From Bacteroides faecalis (lineage in GTDB: Bacteria; Bacteroidota; Bacteroidia; Bacteroidales; Bacteroidaceae), in NCBI RefSeq assembly GCF_003865075.1, contig NZ_BHWB01000008.1, forward strand, positions 1 to 64,000: 64,000 nucleotides of DNA, read 5' to 3'. The notes under the pieces were generated by a model. That model saw only the letters and a list, made by a program, of their open reading frames with translations. It made no database searches and had not been told where the DNA came from. Position 1 is the stretch's first letter; each line of letters begins with the position of its first letter. This document shows, one piece after another, positions 1 to 8,096 of this stretch. A program made the translations under genes and the position numbers.

Positions 1-2
1 AG

Positions 3-1535
3 GATAATAATAATATATTTCTTGTATATACAGGAATGAAATTTGATTCTACAGATACATTATATTATACGGATTCTACAGAAAGTAAAGGATTAAGGAA
101 AAACTATTGTTTGCAATTAGTTCAGACTGCTCACAGGAATAATAATAAACGTTGGGTGGAGAGAAAAGAGTGGGTAAGTGAAGATTTATTTGCTATGTTT
201 TGGTATAAGCTGACATCTCTTGGGAGTTTCGATATGACGAATGAAATTACTTGTTATTGGACTTCTCATCCTGCCCAGCGTCATCGTTTAATTGGTGAAA
301 AATATGGTGGAGGTCTAAATAAATACAGAAGTCACTATCAAGTGAAGTCTCCGATTAAAATGAGAGTCTCCAAATATAAATTTGTTGATGAAGAAAAATT
401 ATATGCTGATTTTAGAATGGAGTGTCCTCTTTGCGAGTCTCCTTTAAAAATATTGATATTAGGAGAGCTTGCATATAATCCGGAACGTATCTATGCTTTA
501 GAACAAGCTGGACATAAGTTATACGGGCTTTGGATTCCGAATCCAATATTTTGTTTTTCTACTGTAGGACCTTTGCCTTTTGGTCATGTGGAAGATATAC
601 CTTTTGAAAACTGGAAAGAGAAGATTCAAGAAATAAAGCCTGATATTATTTATGGAATGCTGAATTTTGGTGCAGTTCATTTGGCTTATGATGTAATGAA
701 AGCATGTCCGGATATTCCGTTTGTTTGGCATTTTAAGGAAGGACCATCTATATGTCTTCGACAAGGTATGTGGGATAAATTAATATACTTATATACTCAT
801 GCTGCGGGAAAAATATTCTTGAATGATACAGTGAAAGCTTGGTTTGAACAATACTTACCACCCACTAAGAGTTTATCATTTATTATGGATGGTGATTTAC
901 CTAAAGGAGATTACTTTAAGAATGATTTTTCTCCTAAACTGTCAGCGCAGGACGGTGCGGTGCATACAGTAGTAACTGGAAGAATGATCGGAATGTCGGG
1001 AGATGATTTAGCGTTTTTGGCACAAAATAATATACATGTTCATTTGTATACGGAAAACTACCATAATAATCGTGAAAAGGAGAATCTTTATCGACTTCGG
1101 ATAGCTCCTAAGCATTTTCATGTTCATGATCATGTCTCTGCAGATAATTGGACTAAAGAGTTGTCTCAATATGATGCTGGATGGTTGCATTGTCTGCAAA
1201 GTCACAACAATGGTAATTTGTTGAAAGCCTCATGGGATGATCTTAATATTCCAGCTCGAATCAGTACATATGCAGCGGCAGGATTGCCAGTAATTTTGCG
1301 TGATAATTCTGGTCATATTGTAGCTACGCAGGAACTTGTAAAAACATTGCATGTCGGTATTCTTTTTGATAATAATTTGAGATTGTGTTCCCAATTGAAG
1401 AATAAGATTATGATGAAAGAATTGACAGATAATATGTGTGAATGTAGAAGGGTGTTCAGTTTTGATTATTATGTTCCTCGTCTTGTTCAATTGTTTAGGC
1501 GTATTATAAAAACTCAAAATGCACAAACTTTATGA
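3..1535 (+). CDS. GT-B fold glycosyltransferase, 5' end cut by window edge
   Basis: Probable sugar transferase using a nucleotide-sugar donor. The C-terminal half looks like a GT4-type GT-B domain: an 'AAGLPVILRDNSG' segment near residue 415 fits the donor-binding region, and 'ILILGELAYNPERIYALEQAGH' opens a Rossmann-like half near residue 135. The frame is open to the window start, and the first in-frame ATG (36) has no convincing ribosome binding site and sits inside what reads as protein, so the gene probably begins upstream. Its TGA overlaps the ATG of the LanC-like gene (ATGA, 1532-1535), implying translational coupling. The acceptor is unknown. By position it could glycosylate the double-glycine-leader protein encoded downstream, which is inference. 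Confidence 0.7.
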   Translation, partial: DNNNIFLVYTGMKFDSTDTLYYTDSTESKGLRKNYCLQLVQTAHRNNNKRWVERKEWVSEDLFAMFWYKLTSLGSFDMTNEITCYWTSHPAQRHRLIGEKYGGGLNKYRSHYQVKSPIKMRVSKYKFVDEEKLYADFRMECPLCESPLKILILGELAYNPERIYALEQAGHKLYGLWIPNPIFCFSTVGPLPFGHVEDIPFENWKEKIQEIKPDIIYGMLNFGAVHLAYDVMKACPDIPFVWHFKEGPSICLRQGMWDKLIYLYTHAAGKIFLNDTVKAWFEQYLPPTKSLSFIMDGDLPKGDYFKNDFSPKLSAQDGAVHTVVTGRMIGMSGDDLAFLAQNNIHVHLYTENYHNNREKENLYRLRIAPKHFHVHDHVSADNWTKELSQYDAGWLHCLQSHNNGNLLKASWDDLNIPARISTYAAAGLPVILRDNSGHIVATQELVKTLHVGILFDNNLRLCSQLKNKIMMKELTDNMCECRRVFSFDYYVPRLVQLFRRIIKTQNAQTL

Positions 1536-2476
1536 ATAAAATACTACTTCAGATAGCAAACACCATTGTCGCCAATCTGGCGAATACGGAACAAGTTGGG
1601 TTGTTCGATGGGAAAATAGGAGTATGTCTTTTTTTGTATAGATATGCTCGATATTCGGGTAACAGAATATATGAGAACATTGCTTCCAATCTGTTAGATG
1701 AGATTTTTGGCCAGTTGAAGCCCGATTTGTCTCCTAGTGCTATAGACGGGGTTGCTGGTATCGGATTTGGTTTAACTAATCTTATAAAAGAGGGATTTCT
1801 GGAAGTTGATCCAAGTGAATCTGTTTTTCATTATGTTGATGAAGCTCTTTTTCGTGATGTAAGGTCTCCATTAATGAAAGAAATAAATTTCCCGATTCCC
1901 TTGTTTTCTTCGGGAATGTATTTACTTTCTCGGATGTCTTGGCGCATGGATGATATAGATAATGTTTGGATTACAGGCATGATTGAGAACTCACGTTCGA
2001 TAATAGCAAGTGGCATTAATAATAAAAGGAAATTAAAACTTTCTCTATTGAATTCTATGTTGTATGTGCTTTGTGGTTTTTATGAAAGACTTGAAGTGAA
2101 TAAAATAGGAATTAGGAAGTTGTTAAATGATATTTTAAATCTTAGTGTTCTGAGCATTGACGGACATAATTATCAGGATATTGATATCATATTGCTTGAG
2201 CAAATCATAAAGAAACTTCCTGAGGAGTTGAAAGTGACCAGTGGACCGGTCTTGGAGAAGATAGATTATTTGGATTGCTTTATGGATATGGAGGCATTGG
2301 ATGTGTGGTATGATAATGCATGGTGGGGAATATTGTATAATATACCTATTCTGGAAAAAATATCCTTCGAAAATATAAAAATATATATAGATAAAAAGAT
2401 TCAAGGTTCTTTTTATGATATATCGATGATTAATAGTAAATTATCTTCGGCTGGATTATGGTTAATGTCAAAGTAA
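1532..2476 (+). CDS. LanC-like protein without zinc ligands, copy 1
   Basis: 314 residues resembling the N-terminal repeats of Bacteroidetes LanC-like (lanthionine synthetase C family) proteins: 'GLFDGKIGVCLFLYRYARYSG' near residue 23 and 'GVAGIGFGLTNLI' near residue 71 match the usual G-K-G/YHYAR and GIGWGIEYL blocks. Genuine LanC cyclases are about 400 residues and hold zinc with two Cys and one His in Cys-Gly and Cys-His-Gly motifs. Neither motif is present here, so lanthionine-forming activity is unlikely. It may be a scaffold or leader-binding partner (inference). It starts inside the stop of the glycosyltransferase and ends 40 bp before the double-glycine protein. A copy starting at 5207 has the same length and no indels. 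Confidence 0.62.
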   Translation: MNKILLQIANTIVANLANTEQVGLFDGKIGVCLFLYRYARYSGNRIYENIASNLLDEIFGQLKPDLSPSAIDGVAGIGFGLTNLIKEGFLEVDPSESVFHYVDEALFRDVRSPLMKEINFPIPLFSSGMYLLSRMSWRMDDIDNVWITGMIENSRSIIASGINNKRKLKLSLLNSMLYVLCGFYERLEVNKIGIRKLLNDILNLSVLSIDGHNYQDIDIILLEQIIKKLPEELKVTSGPVLEKIDYLDCFMDMEALDVWYDNAWWGILYNIPILEKISFENIKIYIDKKIQGSFYDISMINSKLSSAGLWLMSK

Positions 2477-2516
2477 AGATAGATATGTGTAATTGTATTA
2501 ATTAAAAAATGATTTT

Positions 2517-3389
2517 ATGAAAAAAATTACTCGTGCAAATTTTGAGGGGTTGCGTCAACGTTATCCGGTTTTAAACAAAGAAGAGATGCGTCGTTACGTG
2601 GGTGGTAACTCTACCACTCTATACGATGAGAGTGATTTGGCACTTTTAAATGTTTATACTTTAGATATAGACATGGATGCTTGTTCGGCTGTTGGGAGTG
2701 ACAAGGATGATGAAATGGAAGAAGATGTTTGGACATCGGATTTGGGAATTAGCGCATTCTCTGCCGATGACTATGGCTTTGGTGGTTATAGCTTTTATGG
2801 TAACTCTGATGGTAGTTATGGCTATGAGGGGGACGGCTGGGATGTTGATTATGGGTATCTTGATGAGGTGGTTATCTATGGAAATAAGCCTAATAATGAC
2901 TATGGTTACTATGGTGGTAGTGCTTATCCCGGGTGGGGCGATGGATATGGATATGGTTATTCTTATTGGGGGGAATATTCATATGGGACTTATGATGGAT
3001 ATGTAGGAATTTCTACTATACAATATACAGATTGTGTTGCGCAAACTATTGCATTTGCTCTTAATATACCTTTGGAAGAGGTTGTAGCATGGGTGGAGAG
3101 CCAATATGGAACAGATGGGGTTCCTGGAGATAAATACTATGAAGTTTTGAGTCATTTTTGTAAAGGTAGTCCTACCCCTATTCCTCCTTTTCATTATCAA
3201 CGTTTTGGTGAAAATCCAGCATATACATTGTTAGGTACAATTAAATGGGGGGAAAACAACGGACATTCTGTTTTTATAACAGAAATTAATGGTACGCATG
3301 TTGAATATATAGATCCTCAATATAAGAATACGGGTACTTGTAGTACTTTAGATATTATACATTTATATAGAGTGGAAGGGAAAAAATAA
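2517..3389 (+). CDS. Double-glycine leader protein with papain/C39-like Cys-His-Asp domain, copy 1
   Basis: 290 residues in three parts. Residues 1-30 look like a Bacteroidales GG-type leader (amphipathic, ending 'MRRYVGG', predicted cut after Gly30) of the kind removed by C39-peptidase ABC exporters. Residues about 60-165 are acidic and rich in Gly, Tyr, Asp and Ser. Residues about 168-290 resemble a papain-like cysteine peptidase: Cys173 in 'TDCVAQTIAFAL', His250 in 'NGHSVFI', Asp266 in 'YIDPQ'. Cys56, Cys173, Cys215 and Cys275 are all conserved in copy 2. It could be a secreted protease or toxin, or a large RiPP-like substrate. It is preceded by the LanC-like gene. Enzymatic activity is inferred from motif order only. 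Confidence 0.6.
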   Translation: MKKITRANFEGLRQRYPVLNKEEMRRYVGGNSTTLYDESDLALLNVYTLDIDMDACSAVGSDKDDEMEEDVWTSDLGISAFSADDYGFGGYSFYGNSDGSYGYEGDGWDVDYGYLDEVVIYGNKPNNDYGYYGGSAYPGWGDGYGYGYSYWGEYSYGTYDGYVGISTIQYTDCVAQTIAFALNIPLEEVVAWVESQYGTDGVPGDKYYEVLSHFCKGSPTPIPPFHYQRFGENPAYTLLGTIKWGENNGHSVFITEINGTHVEYIDPQYKNTGTCSTLDIIHLYRVEGKK

Positions 3390-3871
3390 AAAATATCTAT
3401 TTCCAATTGATATGGAATCTATAGATGATGTTTCTGAATTGTAATTTGCTGGTTTAAAGGATGTAATGAGATGTCTCACTAGTGCATTAAATGTCTGAAA
3501 TTCGATTAACTAATAGTTGGATGTTGATAGGGAGGAAGATTTAATCTTCTTTAGTGAATATATGTATCTTTATGATGTTAAAGTAATGCTTATATGTTCT
3601 ACAGAATAGAAGTGTTGTAAATTATTTTTTTTCTATGAGAATAGGGTTTACATTGTAATGATAAACTTTTGTGAATACTTATAAATATCGCAAATATATA
3701 AGTTTTACTTCTTTCTCCTTAATAATTATAATTATGGATGATTTTATTCTTCAAATATGTTGATTCTCTAGAGAATTAAAATGTTGATGAATTTTGATGA
3801 TAATATTTTGGCTATCAGTATAAAAAAATTGGACTGTTGAATTGTATTATTTATTTTAACGAAGAAATAAC
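3390..3871. other. AT-rich intergenic stretch without a recognisable gene
   Basis: Very AT-rich with many stops in all frames. I see no coding remnant, no RNA gene and no clear -7 box. The matching gap after copy 2 (7064-7356) is shorter and not obviously similar, so the spacers have diverged more than the genes they separate. Confidence 0.5.
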
Positions 3872-4588
3872 ATGAAAATAACAAAATTTATATTTCTGTT
3901 TGTATTTTGTTTTAATTTTACAGTAACGGAGATTTTCGCTCAATATAGTATAATGGATTCATTCTCGGATTATTCTACTTATTTATTTAAAGCTGTGGGT
4001 ATATCTTGTAAAAAGCCCAAAGACTTTATTTGGGAAAAAATTGAAACAGTAGCTGAAACACAAGGTACCTGGGAAAAAAGATCTTTAGTTTCTAGTTATG
4101 ATGGGAAGATGCAATCGAAAGATGGAAATTTTCTTATATTATATCCTAATTTTGCTGCTGCGACATTGAATATAGGTGAGGGTTCTTCATTAGATTGTGG
4201 TTGTAGTTTTATTCGAAGACAAATGATTTATGATATGGGGAAAGTTTCAGAGCAAATGCTTTTATCAGATTATCCTGATGTTGGGGAGGGTGTAATTAGA
4301 ATTGTAGGTAAGGATACACCATTTAATGCTGATACAGTTTTTATAGTGCAGATCCCTCTTAAAGAACCTTATTTGGAAAAATATATATATTGTCTAGGAA
4401 TTTATGCCTGTAAATCCGGGAGGATTCCTATTAGTTTTAAGTGTTATTTTACAGATAATGGAAAAGCGGAAGAAACAAAATATCTTTTGAAGTTTTATAA
4501 GACAATAAAGTACCGAAAAAATAGTTCTTATGATCATGAAAAAGACTTAATAATTTTACATGAATTATATCTCAAATTTAAAAAATAG
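3872..4588 (+). CDS. Small secreted protein of the cassette, copy 1
   Basis: 238 residues with a clear signal peptide (Lys-rich start, hydrophobic 'FIFLFVFCFNFTV', probable cut after 'IFA' before 'QYS'). I do not recognise the family. The mature part has conserved cysteines ('ISCKKPKDFIWE', 'LDCGCSFIRRQMIYDMGK', 'YCLGIYACKSGR') and a 'NADTVFIVQIPLKEPYL' block, all shared with the protein at 7357-8085. One copy follows each double-glycine protein, which suggests a periplasmic partner such as an immunity protein, chaperone or surface receptor. That role is inference from gene order. Confidence 0.6.
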   Translation: MKITKFIFLFVFCFNFTVTEIFAQYSIMDSFSDYSTYLFKAVGISCKKPKDFIWEKIETVAETQGTWEKRSLVSSYDGKMQSKDGNFLILYPNFAAATLNIGEGSSLDCGCSFIRRQMIYDMGKVSEQMLLSDYPDVGEGVIRIVGKDTPFNADTVFIVQIPLKEPYLEKYIYCLGIYACKSGRIPISFKCYFTDNGKAEETKYLLKFYKTIKYRKNSSYDHEKDLIILHELYLKFKK

Positions 4589-4721
4589 TATGCTGAAATA
4601 CACTTGTATTATTTAGAAGCTGTTTTGAATTTTAAAAAATAATTATTTAATATACTGTTTGTCAGTTGGCTAATTGTATGCTGTTTCGTAACTTTATGGT
4701 TTGCAAGACATAAGTTAAGTT

Positions 4722-5116
4722 ATGAGTAATTATCCAACCAACCTGATTGATAAATAGTAGCAAGTTATAAAAAGAATGTTCTGAGACCAAAGAAAGGAAG
4801 CGAAAACATTATGATAAATGTTATGATATATATTGCAAAAAACGGCCGTCAGTGGCGTATACTTCCCACAGGGTTTGGACCTTGGCAAAACGTTTACTTC
4901 TATTTCCGTAAATGGAAGTTGGAAGGAATTTTTAAAGAATTGATCCATTATCTTCACGAATCAGTTCGAAAAGTTTTCGGTAAATCAGTCAGTCCTCGTG
5001 TTGAATTGATAGATTATAGAAGTGTAAGGACAACTCATCATAGAGATAGTCGTGAGTATGGCATTGATGGTGGTAAGAAAGTCAAAGGTAGAAAAGAACA
5101 GATAATATATGTGTGA
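4722..5116 (+). pseudogene. Broken IS5-family transposase remnant
   Basis: Starts as a recognisable IS5-type N-terminus ('MSNYPTNLIDK' at 4722), hits two consecutive TAG codons at about 4755-4760, then a frameshift, and continues in another frame as 'NGRQWRILPTGFGPWQNVYFYFRKWKLEG', 'VELIDYRSVRTT' and 'GIDGGKKVKGRK'. The catalytic DDE C-terminal half is missing: the reading frame stops at 5116 where sequence copied from the upstream glycosyltransferase gene begins. The element is dead. It sits exactly at the left edge of the second cassette, so it marks, and may have mediated, the duplication. Confidence 0.8.
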
Positions 5117-5210
5117 ATGTAGAAGGGTGTTTAGTTTTGATTATCATGTTCCTCATCTTATTCAATTGTTCAAATATATTATAAAAACTCAAAACGCACA
5201 AACTTTATGA
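5109..5210 (+). pseudogene. 3' stub of the glycosyltransferase gene
   Basis: 34 codons including the stop, nearly identical to the last part of the glycosyltransferase at 1434-1535 ('MCECRRVFSFDY' through 'KTQNAQTL'). Only this 3' end was carried into the second cassette. The ATGA overlap with the next LanC-like gene is kept. It is too short to be functional, but it may still serve as a translational lead-in for the gene at 5207. Confidence 0.8.
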
Positions 5211-6151
5211 ATAAAATACTACTTCAGACAGCAAACGCCATTGTCGCTAATCTGGCGAATACGGAACAAGTAGGGTTGTTTGATGGGAAAATAGGAGTCT
5301 GTCTTTTTTTGTATAGATATGCTCAATATTCGGGTAACGGAATATATGAGAACATTGCTTCCAATCTGTTAGATGGGATTTTTGGTCAATTAAAGCCCGA
5401 TTTGTCTCCTAGTGCCATAGATGGGGGCTTTGGTATCGGATTGGGTTTAACTAATCTTATAAAAGATGGATTCCTGGAAGTTGATCCAAGAGAATCTGTT
5501 TTTCATTATGTTGATGAAGCTCTTTTTCGTGATGTAAGGTCTCCATTAATGAAAGAAATAAATTTCCCGATTCCCTTGTTTTCTTCGGGAATGTATTTAC
5601 TTTCTCGGATGTCTTGGCGAATGGATGATATAGATAATGTTTGGATTGCAGGCATGATTGAGAACTCACGTTCGATAATAGCAAGTGGCATTAATAATAA
5701 AAGGAAATTAAAACTTTCTTTATTGAATTCTATGTTGTATGTGCTTTGTGGTTTTTATGAAAGACTTGAAGTGAATAAAATAGGAATTAGGAAGTTGTTA
5801 AATGATATTTTAAATCTTTGTATTCAAAGTATTGATGAAGGGGAATATCAGGATATTGATATCATTTTGCTTAAACAACTTGTAGAAAAAAATCAGGTGA
5901 ATTTGAAAGTGATCAGTGTATCAGTTTTGGAGAAGATAGATTGTTTAGATTGCTTTGTAGATATGGATACATTAGATGTGTGGTATGATAATGCATGGTG
6001 GGGAATATTGTATAATATACCTATTCTGAGAAAATTATCCTTCGAAAATGTGAAAATATATATAGATAAAAAGATTCAAGACTCTTTTTATGATATATCA
6101 ATGATTAATAGTAAATTATCTTCTGTCGGATTGTGGTTAATGTCAAAGTAA
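5207..6151 (+). CDS. LanC-like protein without zinc ligands, copy 2
   Basis: 314 residues, same length as copy 1 and largely identical, with the same LanC-type blocks ('GLFDGKIGVCLFLYRYA', 'GIGLGLTNLI') and the same absence of Cys-Gly and Cys-His-Gly zinc motifs. Differences cluster after residue 204 ('LCIQSIDEGEYQDIDIILLKQLVEKNQ'). Its glycosyltransferase partner is reduced to a stub, so any modification would need a glycosyltransferase elsewhere, for example the intact one upstream. The stub's stop overlaps its ATG. Confidence 0.62.
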   Translation: MNKILLQTANAIVANLANTEQVGLFDGKIGVCLFLYRYAQYSGNGIYENIASNLLDGIFGQLKPDLSPSAIDGGFGIGLGLTNLIKDGFLEVDPRESVFHYVDEALFRDVRSPLMKEINFPIPLFSSGMYLLSRMSWRMDDIDNVWIAGMIENSRSIIASGINNKRKLKLSLLNSMLYVLCGFYERLEVNKIGIRKLLNDILNLCIQSIDEGEYQDIDIILLKQLVEKNQVNLKVISVSVLEKIDCLDCFVDMDTLDVWYDNAWWGILYNIPILRKLSFENVKIYIDKKIQDSFYDISMINSKLSSVGLWLMSK

Positions 6152-6187
6152 AGATATACGTAATTGTATTAATAAAAAAATGATTTT

Positions 6188-7063
6188 ATGAAAAAGATTA
6201 CTCGTGCGAATTTTGAAGGGTTGCGTCAGCGTTACCCTGTTTTAAACAAAGAAGAGATGCGTCGCTATGTGGGTGGTAACTCTACTACTCTGTACGATGA
6301 GAGTGATTTAGCACTTTTAAATCCTTATACTTTAGATTTGGACATAAATGATTGTTCGGCTGTAGGAAGTGACGAGGATAATGAGATGGAAGAAGATGTT
6401 TGGTCATCAGATTTAGGAGTTAGTGCATTCTCAGCAGGTGGTTATGGATCTGGTGGCTATAGTTTTTATGGTGGCTCTGGTGGGAGTTATGGAGATGATT
6501 ATGGAGGTTATGGGTGGGATATTGATTATGGATATCTTGATGAGGTGGTAATTTATGGACATAAACCGGATAATAATTATTATCCTGATGTTAGCGGTTA
6601 TCCTGGATGGAATGATAGTTATGGGGATGGTTATTGGTATTCGGGGGGATATTCATATGAAACGGATGGGTATTATATGGATAATCCTATTATTGGAAGA
6701 ACAGATTGTGTTGGACAAACTATCGCGTTTGCTCTTGGTATAGATCCAGCAGAGGTTATAGCATGGTTGGAAGGTAAATATGGAAAAGGTGGGGTTCCAG
6801 GAGATAAATATTATGAAGCTTTAAGCCATTTCTGTAAAGGTAGTCCTACCCCTGTTCCTCCTTATCATTATCAACGTTTTGGAGAAAATCCGGGTCCTAC
6901 ATTATTAGCTGCCATAAAAGTTCCAGGTGGTGGAGGACATTCTGTTTATATAACAGAGATTAATGGTACTAGTGTTACATATGCTGATCCTCAAAATGGT
7001 GGTGGGGGTACTTGTTCTACCCTTGATATTGTATATTTGTATAGAGTGGAAGGAAAGAAATAA
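6188..7063 (+). CDS. Double-glycine leader protein with papain/C39-like Cys-His-Asp domain, copy 2
   Basis: 291 residues. The leader (1-30, ending in Gly29-Gly30) and the next 15 residues are identical to copy 1. The Gly/Tyr/Asp-rich middle differs in sequence but not in character. The C-terminal domain keeps Cys174 ('TDCVGQTIAFAL'), His251 ('GGHSVYI') and Asp267 ('YADPQ'), with the 'GVPGDKYYEALSHFCKGSPTP' block also conserved. Preservation of all three putative catalytic residues in a diverging copy argues that both proteins are functional. The absence of any transporter in the window leaves the export route open. Confidence 0.6.
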   Translation: MKKITRANFEGLRQRYPVLNKEEMRRYVGGNSTTLYDESDLALLNPYTLDLDINDCSAVGSDEDNEMEEDVWSSDLGVSAFSAGGYGSGGYSFYGGSGGSYGDDYGGYGWDIDYGYLDEVVIYGHKPDNNYYPDVSGYPGWNDSYGDGYWYSGGYSYETDGYYMDNPIIGRTDCVGQTIAFALGIDPAEVIAWLEGKYGKGGVPGDKYYEALSHFCKGSPTPVPPYHYQRFGENPGPTLLAAIKVPGGGGHSVYITEINGTSVTYADPQNGGGGTCSTLDIVYLYRVEGKK

Positions 7064-7356
7064 ATTTAGTTATATTTATAGGTATATATTGAGTTTTAAA
7101 TTAGTTCTTTGAAATATTTTGTATATCGTGGTTTTAAAAGAATTTAATTGTGTGACTGTTTGAATTGACTTTAGTTTCTTGACTTTGTTTCAAAGTAGAG
7201 AGTATAAACTAAGGAAAGTATATTTCTAGATTTTCTTTTTTGCAGATCATATAATTGTGTTTTATGAATAGAGATTACAAATATTTCAAAAAAACTGAGT
7301 GTAGATTATAGGATAAGTTTGATAAAAATAATTTTATAAAAATAAAGGAGTGTAAT

Positions 7357-8085
7357 ATGAAATCGTTTAAATTTATATTGCTGTTTGTGCTTTTTCTCAA
7401 TTTTACGATAACAGAGATTTTTGCTCAATATAGTCTAATAGATTCTTTTTCTGACTATTCTACTTATTTATCAAAATCTATAGATGTATCTTGCAAAAAA
7501 CCTAAAAATTTTATTTGGGAGACAATAAGAACATCTCCTAAAATGCAAGGAAGTTGGGAGAGGAAGATGTTTGTTTCCAGTTATATTGGAAAAATGCAAT
7601 CGAAAGATGGAAACTATCTTATATTGTATCCCAATCCTATTGCTGCAATGTTGAGTACGGGTAAGTCTTCTTCGTTAGAATGTGGTTGTAATTTTGTTCG
7701 AAGACAGATGATTTATGATATGGGAAAGGCTTCAGAAGAGACACTTCCTTCAGATTTAATAGATCTTGTTGGTGAGGATATAATTAGAATTGTAGGAAAG
7801 GATGTACCGTTTAATGCAGATACGGTTTTTATAGTACAAATACCTCTTAAAGAACCCTACTTAGGGAAATATACATATTGTGTAGGGATTTATGCTTGTA
7901 AATCAGGACGAATGCCTATGGGATTTAAGTATTATTTTACAAATGAGGGGAAAACAAGAGAGAAAGAGTCTCTTTTAAAATTTTATGAGACAATAAGATA
8001 TCGAAACAATAATAATTGGTCTTATGACCATGAAAAAGCATTGAAGACATTGTTATATGAGCTACCTCATAAATCAAAAAAATAG
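7357..8085 (+). CDS. Small secreted protein of the cassette, copy 2
   Basis: 242 residues, homologous along its length to the protein at 3872-4588, with the same signal peptide plan ('FILLFVLFLNFTITEIFA') and the same cysteines ('DVSCKKPKNFIWE', 'LECGCNFVRRQMIYDMGK', 'YCVGIYACKSGRM'). It is more diverged from its paralogue than the LanC-like copies are from each other, as expected if it tracks a specific partner. Purine-rich 'aaaggag' just upstream of the ATG is a plausible ribosome binding site. The next secreted-protein gene begins 11 bp after its stop. Confidence 0.6.
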   Translation: MKSFKFILLFVLFLNFTITEIFAQYSLIDSFSDYSTYLSKSIDVSCKKPKNFIWETIRTSPKMQGSWERKMFVSSYIGKMQSKDGNYLILYPNPIAAMLSTGKSSSLECGCNFVRRQMIYDMGKASEETLPSDLIDLVGEDIIRIVGKDVPFNADTVFIVQIPLKEPYLGKYTYCVGIYACKSGRMPMGFKYYFTNEGKTREKESLLKFYETIRYRNNNNWSYDHEKALKTLLYELPHKSKK

Positions 8086-8096
8086 TATGTTGAAAT

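Larger units (their letters stand above)
1428..3389 (+). repeat. Long direct duplication, left copy
   Basis: The end of the glycosyltransferase, the LanC-like gene and the double-glycine gene recur at about 5098-7063 (offset 3675 bp through the LanC-like gene, 3671 bp at the next gene). Similarity is not even: LanC-like bases about 1840-2143 are almost unchanged, while the following 150 bp and the middle of the double-glycine gene differ much more. Confidence 0.85.
5098..7063 (+). repeat. Long direct duplication, right copy
   Basis: Right copy of the duplicated segment. The junction with the IS5 remnant lies at about 5098-5110, where both parents carry a short AT-rich stretch (gataat) that could have served as microhomology. 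A third secreted-protein pair (3872 and 7357) extends the duplication at lower identity. Confidence 0.85.

Noticed and set aside
1532..2476. Active lanthionine cyclase
   Set aside because: Zinc ligands are missing, so I call it LanC-like only and do not claim a lanthipeptide.
2677..3006. Met/Gly-rich 109-residue frame inside the double-glycine gene
   Set aside because: Out-of-frame reading of the Gly/Tyr/Asp-rich region; the similar frame in copy 2 is not conserved in length.
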